This document shows, piece by piece, positions 34,494 through 41,978 of a stretch of 54,008 nucleotides of DNA. This DNA is from Clostridia bacterium DTU022. Lineage in GTDB: Bacteria > Bacillota > Dethiobacteria > DTU022. The translations under genes and the position numbers were made by a program. How positions within the stretch are numbered: the first letter of the stretch is position 1; every line of letters begins with the position of its first letter. The stretch covers positions 1 through 54,008 of the forward strand of contig LFRQ01000105.1 in assembly GCA_001512835.1 (NCBI GenBank). Reading direction: 5' to 3'. Under the pieces are notes generated by a model. The model ran no database searches and was not told the origin of the DNA. It worked only from the letters and a program-made list of their open reading frames with translations.

Positions 34494-34901
34494 TTATTTA
34501 ACGATTATCTCTTCCGTATCCTGCTCGGAACCCTCTTTCTGTTGGGGGAAGCTTACCCCCTGAACGTGGACGTTCACTTGGACCACCCGGAGACCGGTCA
34601 TGCTCTCCACGGCTTTCTTGACGTTCTCCTGTATCTCCCAAGCTATATCGGGAATACGAAAACCGTATTTGACGATGATATATAAGTTGATGATCGCCTC
34701 TTCGCTGCCTACCTCCACTTTAACTCCCTTGGAGAAGTTTCGCCGTCCCAGGGCTTCAGCAATCCCGCCGGCGATGCCGCCGCTCATAGAGGCGACCCCC
34801 TCCACCTGGGTGGCGGCCAGGCCGGCGATAACGGCGACCACTTCGTCGGCAATGCGTATAGTACCCAATTCGGAGTTTGCTTGAACCTCTTCAGACATCA
34901 T
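34494..34901 (-). CDS. Asp23/Gls24 family envelope stress protein
   Basis: 135 aa. It shows the family core GTIRIADEVVAVIAGLAATQVEGVASM, GVKVEVGSEEAIINLYIIVKYG and the C-terminal helix-strand VKKAVESMTGLRVVQVNVHVQGV. The family forms membrane-proximal assemblies through AmaP and is linked to cell-wall homeostasis. It heads the asp23-amaP-DUF2273-nusB-tsaD-like unit and has a good promoter at 34976-35004. Confidence 0.93.
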   Translation of the reverse strand: MMSEEVQANSELGTIRIADEVVAVIAGLAATQVEGVASMSGGIAGGIAEALGRRNFSKGVKVEVGSEEAIINLYIIVKYGFRIPDIAWEIQENVKKAVESMTGLRVVQVNVHVQGVSFPQQKEGSEQDTEEIIVK

Positions 34902-34975
34902 ATAATTCCTTAGCCTCCCGCGCTATTAATAGCCTTATTAATAGCCTTTATTATCCAAAAGCCTGTACTCAGTTT

Positions 34976-35004
34976 ATTATACAACACCCCAACCGTCAAT
35001 TCAA
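34976..35004 (-). promoter_or_regulatory. Vegetative promoter before asp23
   Basis: TTGAAT (34999-35004) and TATAAT (34976-34981) on the minus strand are 17 nt apart, a standard sigma-A layout. Transcription would start near 34969 and run through asp23, amaP, DUF2273, nusB and the TsaD-like gene. Between the promoter and asp23 the sequence TTAATAGCC is repeated in tandem (34925-34948). Confidence 0.7.
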
Positions 35005-35010
35005 TTAACT

Positions 35011-35034
35011 AAAAACGGCCGCCCCTTCCCGGCC
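35011..35034 (-). terminator. Terminator at the end of the spoIIIA operon
   Basis: On the minus strand GGCCG and CGGCC form a short stem with an 8-nt GC-rich loop, followed by GTTTTTAG. It lies directly after the spoIIIAH stop codon and separates the spoIIIA operon from the asp23 promoter. Confidence 0.65.
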
Positions 35035-35036
35035 CC

Positions 35037-35582
35037 TTAGGGCCTGGCAATAACCTTTACCTCTTCCCGCTCAATATCCAGCGCCCCGGCCACCACCTCG
35101 GTCACCTGGAGAAATTCCCGCTCGCTCAGTTCCTTCTTTTTAACCATGACCGTAGCCAGGCGGTTGCGGTAAAAGAAAAGGGCGTCCTCGTAACCCTGGG
35201 CCTTGAGCATGTTCTCGATCATCAGTTCCTTCTCCATGAGCTGGATAATCTCCAGCATCATGGCCTCCGCTTCCTCCTTGGATTCTGCGGAGGCGTTGGG
35301 ATGGTCAATTATCTCCTGGAGCATCTCCACTTCCTGGGAGCGAACCCGGTCCCGCTGCAGCCGGTACTCCACGTAGAAAGCCCCCTCGGGATCCGCTTCC
35401 CAGTTTTCCTTCTGCTGGAGAGGGATCGCCTCCTCGGTCAACAGTTCCGGGTCGGTAATCACTTCATAGCTGTCGGCCATTTTCGTTTCCAGCCCGGAGA
35501 TGACCCAGCAGACAGCCCCTCCCAAAAGCAGGAGGGCCGGCAGCAGCCACCACCAGAGCCTCCTCCTTTTCGCCATTGGCAT
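35037..35582 (-). CDS. spoIIIAH: Stage III sporulation protein AH
   Basis: 181 aa with one N-terminal membrane helix (about 8-27) and an extracytoplasmic YscJ/FliF-like ring-building domain at the C-terminus (GYEDALFFYRNRLATVMVKKKELSEREFLQVTEVVAGAL). It binds forespore SpoIIQ across the intermembrane space to build the feeding-tube channel. It is the last gene of the operon, followed by a terminator. Confidence 0.94.
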   Translation of the reverse strand: MPMAKRRRLWWWLLPALLLLGGAVCWVISGLETKMADSYEVITDPELLTEEAIPLQQKENWEADPEGAFYVEYRLQRDRVRSQEVEMLQEIIDHPNASAESKEEAEAMMLEIIQLMEKELMIENMLKAQGYEDALFFYRNRLATVMVKKKELSEREFLQVTEVVAGALDIEREEVKVIARP

Positions 35583-35601
35583 TCCTCCTCCCTAAGATGA
35601 T

Positions 35602-36183
35602 TTATCTGGGCAAAACGGAAATGCGGTGCGCCGAGAGATTTAAAACGGCTCGGAGCGCCTCGATGACCCGCATCTTCACCGCCGGGTCTTCGACCCCGTC
35701 GGCCACCACCAGCACCCCCCGGTAGCGGGGCTCCTCCGTCTGCACCACTATCGGGCTCTCCTCTCCCTGGCCGTCCCGGACCACCACATGGGTGTAGCGC
35801 TGGGTCTCCTCCTCCGTGCGCCTGGTTCCCCCGGCGCCGTCTTCTTCGGTGTTTGTTCTTCTGGTTGCCTCCCGGTCCTGGACCAACTCCTGCCGGGAAG
35901 AGGACTCCAGGGTCAAGAAAACCCGGGCCCGGCTGACCCCCCGGATCTCATTTAGCATCGCCTCCAACTCCCGGCACAACTCTGCGCCGCCCCCCTCAAC
36001 CGGGGGCTCCTCCCGGGTGGAAGGGGCCGGCGGGGTATCTCTTTTAAAGCTTAGCAAGGAACTGAACAGCATAATCCCTATCCCCAGGGCCAGCACTAGA
36101 AGCAGTTTAAAACCGGTCCCCCGGGAGCCGATCTCCAACCCCCACCTTTGCCAGGCCGATTTTAAACTTTCCGGCAATTTCAA
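35602..36183 (-). CDS. spoIIIAG: Stage III sporulation protein AG
   Basis: 193 aa. A membrane helix (about 27-45) precedes a low-complexity Pro/Glu linker, then a ring-building motif domain (CRELEAMLNEIRGVSRARVFLTLESS ... PRYRGVLVVADGVEDPAVKMRVIEALRAVLNL). SpoIIIAG forms a large secretion-like ring in the channel. The central part contains a charged Thr/Glu/Arg insertion (about 118-140), as in Bacillus where it forms a beta-barrel vestibule. Confidence 0.94.
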   Translation of the reverse strand: MKLPESLKSAWQRWGLEIGSRGTGFKLLLVLALGIGIMLFSSLLSFKRDTPPAPSTREEPPVEGGGAELCRELEAMLNEIRGVSRARVFLTLESSSRQELVQDREATRRTNTEEDGAGGTRRTEEETQRYTHVVVRDGQGEESPIVVQTEEPRYRGVLVVADGVEDPAVKMRVIEALRAVLNLSAHRISVLPR

Positions 36184-36197
36184 GCGGCAAACCTCCT

Positions 36198-36830
36198 CTA
36201 TGGAACCGGGGGCGCTTCCCTAGCCGGCCCCCACACCCGAACCGCTTCGGAATTTAGCTGCAAGTGGCGGATCAATTTTTGTTCCAGCCCCGGCAGCCGC
36301 ATCTCCTTCGTCTCCTCCCCTTCTCCGGCACCCTTCTCTTCCTTCCCGATGCGTATGGGCTCCACGATGACGGGATCTATGGTTGAGGGGCGCTTTTCCG
36401 ACGGACCCTCCCGCACCCAAACCTCCAGCCGGCGGATCTCGCCAAATTGGGGGCTTTCTTCGTTTTCCTCTATCTCCAGCTGAATCCGCTCCGCGTTCCA
36501 CTCTCCGCCCTCCGCCAGCACGGCCGCCACCTCTTGCTGCAGCTTTTCCCGGTATAGCCCGATCACTTTCCGGTGGTTGAGCCTCCAGAGTTCCTCCCCT
36601 TTGGCTTTCAGGGCGGGGTCGGCCAATTCCGGCATTGAGAAGGCCGGCTCCCCTTCGGGGGCGCCGCGCACCAGGCCGTATAGGGCGCCGGTAACCATCA
36701 GGATGATTAGCAGGCCCGTTACCAGCCTGGTATAGCGCTGGAACTGCCCCCCCGGGAGCAGCATCTCCAGAAGGGCGTTGACAAAGATGATTACCACCAG
36801 GTTGCGAACCAGATCCGCCAGGACCTTCAT
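36198..36830 (-). CDS. spoIIIAF: Stage III sporulation protein AF
   Basis: 210 aa. Two N-terminal membrane helices (about 8-24 and 36-53) are followed by an extracytoplasmic domain with a ring-building-like fold (NAERIQLEIEENEESPQFGEIRRLEVWV) and an acidic, flexible C-terminal part. The start MKVLADLVRNLVVIIFVNALLEMLLP is typical. Confidence 0.92.
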   Translation of the reverse strand: MKVLADLVRNLVVIIFVNALLEMLLPGGQFQRYTRLVTGLLIILMVTGALYGLVRGAPEGEPAFSMPELADPALKAKGEELWRLNHRKVIGLYREKLQQEVAAVLAEGGEWNAERIQLEIEENEESPQFGEIRRLEVWVREGPSEKRPSTIDPVIVEPIRIGKEEKGAGEGEETKEMRLPGLEQKLIRHLQLNSEAVRVWGPAREAPPVP

Positions 36831-36854
36831 ACGGCACCCTCCTTGGGAGAAGGC

Positions 36855-38036
36855 TCATCGATACATCAGGGCGGCATTTCCGGCCCCCACCACCACGGTT
36901 ACCGCCAGGATAAAGATCAGGGTTACCGAGGCCATGGTGGCCAGGACCATGGTCAGGCAGCCGGCCATGGTATTGATGCCCTCCGCCAGCCCCGTATCGC
37001 CCAGAGGCTGCACCAGCGCCGCGCTCACCTTGTAAACCAGGATCACCGCGGCCAGCTTCAAGAGGGGAAAGAGGGCCAGCAGGAAAAGGACCACTATCCC
37101 GCCCAGGTAAATCCCGTTTTTTAGCAGCAGGGAGGCGCCCATCACCGTTTCCACGGCATCGGAGAGCATCTTCCCCACCACGGGGACAAAAGCTCCCGTC
37201 ATGTACTTGGCCGTGCGCAGGCTGACGGCGTCCGCCACGGTGCCGGCCGCCCCCTGGACCGTTAAAATGCCTACAAACAGCGTCATGGTCAAGCCCAGCC
37301 CCCAGCCGCACAGATCCCGAAACAGGTCCGCCAACTTCCCCACCTGGAAAGAGGGAGAAAAGTGATTGGCCAGGCCCAGGACCGTGCTCAAGTAGATTAA
37401 GGGCAAAATAACCGCTCGGATCAGGGATCCGAAAAAGTTTATCCCAAAGACCACCAGGGGGTGGAGCATGGCCGACGAGACAAAGCTGCCCAGTGAAGCC
37501 AGGAGGACAATAATAGTGGGCAGCAGGGCCAGGGCAAAATCCACCATGTCGTTAATCACCCTGGCGGCCGAGGTAATGGCGGCATGAAAAACCTGCACGC
37601 TAATGCCGATCAAGACTATAAGGACGATGCTCCGGGTCAGGGTGGCCACCTGCTCCCTTTGAAAGGCGGATTCAATATTTTTCAGGAAGGCGGCGGCCAC
37701 CGCCAGGACCAGCAACTGCCCCATGATCTTTAGCTGCAGCAGGAGCTCTCCGAAAAAATAGCGCCCGGCGCCGCTGAAGAGGCGTCCCGGGTTGATCAGC
37801 GTCTCCCCGGAACGAAGGCTTTCCCAAAAATTCCGCCAGTTCACCGGGGGCAGGATCTCCCCCGCTTCCTTCTCGATTTCCTGCCAGTAGCGCTCAAAAA
37901 AACTCAGGTCCAGTTCGGCATCCTCGGGCTCCACGGCCAGGACGGGCAAGGGGGCGGCCGTTAACGCCAGGGCGGCCAGGATCGCATAGAAGCAGGTTTT
38001 TTTCAGGGTCGGAATGATCAGGCCCACTCTCCTCAA
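36855..38036 (-). CDS. spoIIIAE: Stage III sporulation protein AE
   Basis: About 393 aa polytopic protein with a signal-like N-terminus (FYAILAALALTAAPLPVLAV) and some eight membrane helices. It shares conserved stretches such as VNWRNFWESLRSGE, GISVQVFHAAITSAARVINDMVDFALALLPT and DAVSLRTAKYMTGAFVPVVGKMLSDAVETVMGAS. The start is uncertain: TTG at 38036 overlaps the spoIIIAD stop as TTGA, while GTG at 38027 lies immediately after GAGGAGA. I give the TTG form because the same overlap occurs at two other junctions in the window. Confidence 0.93.
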   Translation of the reverse strand: MRRVGLIIPTLKKTCFYAILAALALTAAPLPVLAVEPEDAELDLSFFERYWQEIEKEAGEILPPVNWRNFWESLRSGETLINPGRLFSGAGRYFFGELLLQLKIMGQLLVLAVAAAFLKNIESAFQREQVATLTRSIVLIVLIGISVQVFHAAITSAARVINDMVDFALALLPTIIVLLASLGSFVSSAMLHPLVVFGINFFGSLIRAVILPLIYLSTVLGLANHFSPSFQVGKLADLFRDLCGWGLGLTMTLFVGILTVQGAAGTVADAVSLRTAKYMTGAFVPVVGKMLSDAVETVMGASLLLKNGIYLGGIVVLFLLALFPLLKLAAVILVYKVSAALVQPLGDTGLAEGINTMAGCLTMVLATMASVTLIFILAVTVVVGAGNAALMYR

Positions 38037-38419
38037 GGGATCAGGGAGAGGATGCTCTCCATCACCGCCACAATAATCGGCACCGCCAGAACCAGGATGA
38101 TTACTTTGGCGGCGAACTCGATCCGCGCCGCGATATTTCCCTCTCCCGCATCCCGGCACACCTGGGCGCCGAACTCCGCCAGGTAAGCCAGGCCCACAAT
38201 GCGCAGCAGCGTCTGCAAGTAAGTTAGGTTTATCCCCGCCCCCACCGCCATCTCTGTGATCACCTGAACGGCGGCAACCAGCCGGTCGACAACCAGCAGC
38301 AGGATTATCGCCCCGGCCACCAGGGAGACCATCATGGCCATCTCCGGCCGTTGTTCTCTCAAGACCAGCACCAGCAGGGTGGCCACCAGTCCCAGGCCGA
38401 CAATCTGGATAATATCCAT
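38033..38419 (-). CDS. spoIIIAD: Stage III sporulation protein AD
   Basis: 128 aa with about four membrane helices, matching family length (about 130). Typical segments are MDIIQIVGLGLVATLLVLVLR, VDRLVAAVQVITEMAVGAGINLTYLQTLLRIVGLAYLAEFGAQVCRDAGE and the closing AAKVIILVLAVPIIVAVMESILSLIP. It is related to SpoIIIAC and probably forms the membrane base of the channel. Confidence 0.95.
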   Translation of the reverse strand: MDIIQIVGLGLVATLLVLVLREQRPEMAMMVSLVAGAIILLLVVDRLVAAVQVITEMAVGAGINLTYLQTLLRIVGLAYLAEFGAQVCRDAGEGNIAARIEFAAKVIILVLAVPIIVAVMESILSLIP

Positions 38420-38435
38420 ATAGATTTAGCCCGCT

Positions 38436-38645
38436 TTAAAAGAGGTTGAAGATGGTTTTAATGCTGGTAAAGAGCTCGCTGATCAGCTGCAGGACCATTA
38501 AAAGAACCAGCACCACCCCCACCAAGGTCAGCATCTGGGCTTGCTCCTGCTTTTCCGCCTGCTTAAGCACAATGTTCAAAACCGAGATAAAGATGCCGAT
38601 GCCGGCTATTTTAAAGAGGAGATCCACGTTTACCCCATCCGCCAT
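38436..38645 (-). CDS. spoIIIAC: Stage III sporulation protein AC
   Basis: 69 aa, two membrane helices: IAGIGIFISVLNIVLKQA and LTLVGVVLVLLMVLQLISELF. Length and sequence are typical. It is spaced 16 nt from spoIIIAD and 7 nt from spoIIIAB, within the operon. Confidence 0.95.
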   Translation of the reverse strand: MADGVNVDLLFKIAGIGIFISVLNIVLKQAEKQEQAQMLTLVGVVLVLLMVLQLISELFTSIKTIFNLF

Positions 38646-38652
38646 CCCTCCG

Positions 38653-39177
38653 CTAGAGGAAGAAAATTACCAGGGCCGCGCCGGTGAGATAGCCCAGGTA
38701 GCGCCACATCTTGGCCTGGCGCCGGTTGCTCTCCCGGGCCTCCTCCAGGGCAAATTCCAGGTACTGAAGGGTCAGTTGAATTTGCTTTAGCTGCCCTTCT
38801 TTTTCTTCAACCCCCAGGGCCGACCCCAGGGCCTCGATAATCTCCCCGTCGGCCCGGCTGAAATGGGCCCGGGGCCATATTTCCGCCAGAGCCTCCCGCC
38901 AGGCCTCCCGAGGAGTCCTCTCCTGGAGAAGCAGTTCCGCCGCCCGCAGGTACAGCTCCCCCACGGGAGAATCCAGCTGCCCCCCCACGGATTTAAAGGC
39001 ATAAGGGAGCATGGAGCGGGCGTACCTGATCTCCGTGGCCAGCAGCTTAAGGGAGCGCTGAAACTGCTGCAGATCCCTCACCCGCCGGTGGAAGGAACGC
39101 GCCTTGTATTCTCCAAAGGCCGAACTCCCGATGAGAATGCAGAGGGCGCCGATGGATTTCAGCACTAGCTCCCCCAC
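38653..39177 (-). CDS. spoIIIAB: Stage III sporulation protein AB
   Basis: 174 aa. An N-terminal membrane helix (about 4-22) and a C-terminal one (about 158-173) flank a helical soluble domain (LQQFQRSLKLLATEIRYARSMLPYAFK), related to GspF-type secretion platform proteins. It overlaps the spoIIIAA 3' end by 13 nt, consistent with co-translation. Confidence 0.94.
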   Translation of the reverse strand: MGELVLKSIGALCILIGSSAFGEYKARSFHRRVRDLQQFQRSLKLLATEIRYARSMLPYAFKSVGGQLDSPVGELYLRAAELLLQERTPREAWREALAEIWPRAHFSRADGEIIEALGSALGVEEKEGQLKQIQLTLQYLEFALEEARESNRRQAKMWRYLGYLTGAALVIFFL

Positions 39178-40181
39178 GTCAGCACCCTGCCCTCCGCCGG
39201 GACCGGCTGCCGGAGCACCCGGCCGCTCCGGGGGTCGATGATTCTTTCCACGGTTCCCACTCCCCGGCTCCTTCCCAGGAACACAACCCGCTCGAAGACC
39301 TGCTGCTGGAAAAGGCGCCGCAGTCCGGGGCGGCGGAGCAACTCCTCCTGGCTGCCGCCGTGGGCGGTGGCGATAACCGTCACCCCGGCGTGGATAATCT
39401 CCTCAATGGCGCTGATATCCTTCTCATGGCCGATCTCGTCGGTAACGATAACCTGGGGGGCCATAGAGCGAAGCAGCATCATCATCCCCTCGGCCTTGGG
39501 GCAGGCATCGAGAACATCGGTGTTATAGCCCACGTTAAGCTGGGGCCGGCCCAGGAAGGAGCCGCCGATCTCCGAGCGCTCATCCACCACGGCCACCTTG
39601 AAGCCCTTAAAGCCCAGGCCGGGAACCCCGTCGCTCAGCCAGCGCGTCAAGTCCCTTAAAAAGGTGGTCTTCCCTCCCCGGGGCGGGGAGACAATCAGCC
39701 CGTGGCGGACCCGCCCCTGGCGGTAGTCCAGGAAGAGGGGAAGGTAGGGGCGGGCGCAGCCGACTACCTCCCGGGCCAGGCGGTAATTGAGGCCGGTAAT
39801 ATGCTTTAAGCGGACCACGCGCCCCTCTTCCAGGACCGCTTGACCGCAAAGCCCCACCCGATGGCCGCCGGGAATGGTAATATAGCCGCAGCGCAGCTCC
39901 TGTTCAAAAGCATAGAGGGAGGAGCAGCTAATCAGCTGCAGGGAGCGCTCCAGGTCTTCCCCGCTGGGGCAATAGGCCTCGCCGGGAGGGACCGCCGCGC
40001 CCTTTTCGTTCAAAAAGAAGTCTCCCCAGCGGCCGTGAACCGCCAGGGGGCGCTCCGCCCGCAGCCGGATCTCCTCCAGGCCCGCCCACAAAGGGGGCGA
40101 GGCGGCGTTGATAATGGATCGGATCCGGGGCGCCAGGTAAGCCCCCACCTGCTCGCTGATAAGCTCCGTTTTTTCGGGCAC
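39165..40181 (-). CDS. spoIIIAA: Stage III sporulation protein AA, ATPase
   Basis: 338 aa cytosolic ATPase, first gene of the operon. It has a Walker A PPRGGKTTFLRDL, Walker B-like KVAVVDERSEIGGS, and later VIVTDEIGHEKDISAIEEII and VIATAHGGSQEELLRRPGL. It energises the SpoIIIA-SpoIIQ channel. The GTG start at 40181 has GGGGGAG upstream, and a sigma-E promoter lies 32-60 nt ahead. Confidence 0.95.
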   Translation of the reverse strand: MPEKTELISEQVGAYLAPRIRSIINAASPPLWAGLEEIRLRAERPLAVHGRWGDFFLNEKGAAVPPGEAYCPSGEDLERSLQLISCSSLYAFEQELRCGYITIPGGHRVGLCGQAVLEEGRVVRLKHITGLNYRLAREVVGCARPYLPLFLDYRQGRVRHGLIVSPPRGGKTTFLRDLTRWLSDGVPGLGFKGFKVAVVDERSEIGGSFLGRPQLNVGYNTDVLDACPKAEGMMMLLRSMAPQVIVTDEIGHEKDISAIEEIIHAGVTVIATAHGGSQEELLRRPGLRRLFQQQVFERVVFLGRSRGVGTVERIIDPRSGRVLRQPVPAEGRVLTWGS

Positions 40182-40212
40182 AGGACTCCCCCTAAAGCTT
40201 GACCTTTTTTTA

Positions 40213-40241
40213 TGTATATGTTTGGGGGAGGAATGATATTT
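40213..40241 (-). promoter_or_regulatory. Candidate sigma-E promoter of the spoIIIA operon
   Basis: AAATATC (40235-40241) and CATATACA (40213-40220) on the minus strand are 14 nt apart, the exact sigma-E spacing, with a good -10 match to CATACAHT. The Bacillus spoIIIA operon is sigma-E dependent. The promoter touches the 5' edge of the degraded gene on the other strand. Confidence 0.6.
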
Positions 40242-40246
40242 ATAAA

Positions 40247-40796
40247 ATTTGCGCCGGCCTGTTGCAGTTGCTGGAGAGGGAGGAATCTATGGAAATGCAA
40301 ACCAAGCTGCACACGGTGCGCGTAGTCCACCCCGGCCTGCTGGACCGCCGGAAAATCCTGGGGCTGGCTCGGAGCAGCTTAAAGCTGCTATGGCGCCGGG
40401 GCGTAAGGACTGGGAAAGCAGAAAGGAGGCTGGAGGAGCGGCTCCACCTGGAAGAAGGCTGGCTGGGAGAAGGGGACGGCTTCGACACCGCCCCGCAGAA
40501 GAGCCATGCGCCGCTTCCGGAAGGAGGCCAATATAAAGCTGGAAGGCTGCTACACGGGAAAAGCGGCCGCCGCTTCCCTTGACTACTGCGCCGCCCAAGC
40601 CCAACGGGAGCGCCCCGTAATTTTTATTCATACCGCCAGCACCACCCACCGGGAGAGCGACCCCGCAGCGGTGGAAAAGCTTCCTCACTCTTTCCGCTGG
40701 TGCTTTACCGGGAAACCCTTTCGCCGCCCCTGCCACTTGAAAAAGTTGAACCGGCCTTTCCGCGAAATTGCCTCCCGGAATAAGTGGCGCTATTAA
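40247..40796 (+). pseudogene. 5'-truncated, frameshifted fold-type II PLP enzyme
   Basis: Two reading frames join into the C-terminal half of an ACC-deaminase/D-cysteine-desulfhydrase/OrtB-like PLP enzyme. The first frame gives AGLLQLLERE followed by TKLHTVRVVHPGLLDRRK, the usual segment after the Gly-rich phosphate loop. The second frame gives MRRFRKEANIKLEGCYTGKAAAASLDYC and RPVIFIHTAS, matching the family LEPTYTGKA...VLFIHTG end. Between them (about 40485-40508) the lost reading AEEAMR can be restored by removing two C and adding one G, so there are at least two small indels. The Lys-binding N-terminal half is absent. It lies opposite to its neighbours between spoIIIAA and the CD1247-like gene. 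Confidence 0.75.
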
Positions 40797-40822
40797 ACCC
40801 TTCAGCCCTCGCAGGAAGCAGC

Positions 40823-40852
40823 AAAAAAGCCCCTCCGCACGGGTGGGGCTTT
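40823..40852 (-). terminator. Terminator of the pepP-efp-CD1247-like unit
   Basis: AAAGCCCC (40826-40833) and GGGGCTTT (40845-40852) form an 8-bp stem. On the minus strand it is followed by a run of six T. It lies 41 nt after the CD1247-like stop codon. Confidence 0.8.
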
Positions 40853-40892
40853 AGGGCTTCCATCTGCTTTCCTTCGGGGCTCCTGGCTCCGG

Positions 40893-41357
40893 CTACTGTT
40901 CCCCGTTGTCGTCCTCCTCGTCCTCGTCTTCCTCTTCATCCTCCAACTTATCCCATTCATCGTCATCCACCAGGACTAGCTCGCCGCAACCGGGGCAAAC
41001 CACCTCGATGGAACCTTCTTTATCCAGCAGATCGTCGCTGACAACGACCACTTCGCGGCAATTGGGGCACTCGATGGAGAAGCCTCCTTCAAAATCTTCC
41101 TCCAGGCTGTCTTCATCCTCTTCTTCGTAACCTTCGTCGAAAAGATCTTCTTCCAGCTCCGTTAAATCATCGTCGATGGCTTCCACGTACTCGAACAGCT
41201 CTTCATAGTTGGTCTGCAACTGTTCCATTTCGCCGGCCATTTCTTCGAGGATATCGATTATCTTTAGCAGAATTTTTCCTTCTTTGCTGCTTTCATCCAG
41301 CTCCAGTCCGTCCGTCAAACCCCTGAGATAAGCTACCCGTGCTTTTAAGTCGTCCAA
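40893..41357 (-). CDS. CD1247 N-terminal-domain protein with acidic zinc-ribbon-like tail
   Basis: 154 aa. The N-terminus (LDDLKARVAYLRGLTDGLEL) begins a helical, coiled-coil-like domain (to about 80) typical of the CD1247-type proteins found next to efp in clostridia. The C-terminal part has two CxxC pairs (CPNCRE and CPGCGE), a likely zinc ribbon, inside extremely acidic Asp/Glu tracts. I prefer the TTG start at 41357, with GGAGG nine bases upstream, over a longer form that overlaps efp. The function is unknown. Confidence 0.8.
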   Translation of the reverse strand: MDDLKARVAYLRGLTDGLELDESSKEGKILLKIIDILEEMAGEMEQLQTNYEELFEYVEAIDDDLTELEEDLFDEGYEEEDEDSLEEDFEGGFSIECPNCREVVVVSDDLLDKEGSIEVVCPGCGELVLVDDDEWDKLEDEEEDEDEEDDNGEQ

Positions 41358-41398
41358 TGTCCTTTGCCTCCTTTTTAGCTTACATCCATATTGTTCCA

Positions 41399-41956
41399 CT
41401 AGGCTCTTTCAATATATGCACCGCTCCGGGTGTCGATGCGTACTTTATCCCCCGTGTTGATAAAGAAGGGAACCTGGACCACCAGGCCGGTCTCCAGGGT
41501 CGCCGGCTTGGAGCCGCCCGCGGCGGTGTCGCCTTTAAAGCCGGGCTCCGTGTCGACGACGGTAAGCTCCACCGTGTTGGGGAGCTCCAGCCCCATGATC
41601 TTCTCCCCGTAGAGCAGCACATGCAGCCTCTCGTTCTCTTTCAGGTATTTCACGGCATCGCCAATCTGCTCCCCGGAGACGGTAATCTGTTCGTAGTTTT
41701 CCAGGTCCATCAAGTAAAAGTCATCGCCGCTCCGGTAAAGGTATTCCATCTCCTTGCGCTCCAGGTGGGCCCGGTTTACTTTTTCTCCGGCCCGGAAAGT
41801 TTTCTCCGTTATGGAACCGGTGCGCAGGTTTTTCAACTTGGAGCGCACAAAGGCCGCCCCTTTGCCGGGCTTGACATGTTGAAAGTCCACCACGGTGTAA
41901 ACTTCGCCCTCCAGCTCGATGGTCAAGCCGGTATGAAAGTCATTGGTCGATATCAT
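41399..41956 (-). CDS. efp: Elongation factor P
   Basis: 185 aa, three beta-barrel domains. It relieves ribosome stalling at polyproline stretches. The loop reads [12 protein letters not shown], with K32 at the modified lysine position. The domain I-III sequence is complete and the C-terminus ends [17 protein letters not shown] as usual. It follows pepP by 22 nt, the standard order in Firmicutes. Confidence 0.97.
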   Translation of the reverse strand: MISTNDFHTGLTIELEGEVYTVVDFQHVKPGKGAAFVRSKLKNLRTGSITEKTFRAGEKVNRAHLERKEMEYLYRSGDDFYLMDLENYEQITVSGEQIGDAVKYLKENERLHVLLYGEKIMGLELPNTVELTVVDTEPGFKGDTAAGGSKPATLETGLVVQVPFFINTGDKVRIDTRSGAYIERA

Positions 41957-41978
41957 CGGAACCTCCCCATGGCCTAGT

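Noticed and set aside
40249-40736. Intact gene calls on either strand in the spoIIIAA-CD1247 gap
   Set aside because: The plus-strand family similarity crosses two frames, and the minus-strand frame lacks any family features; best read as a pseudogene.
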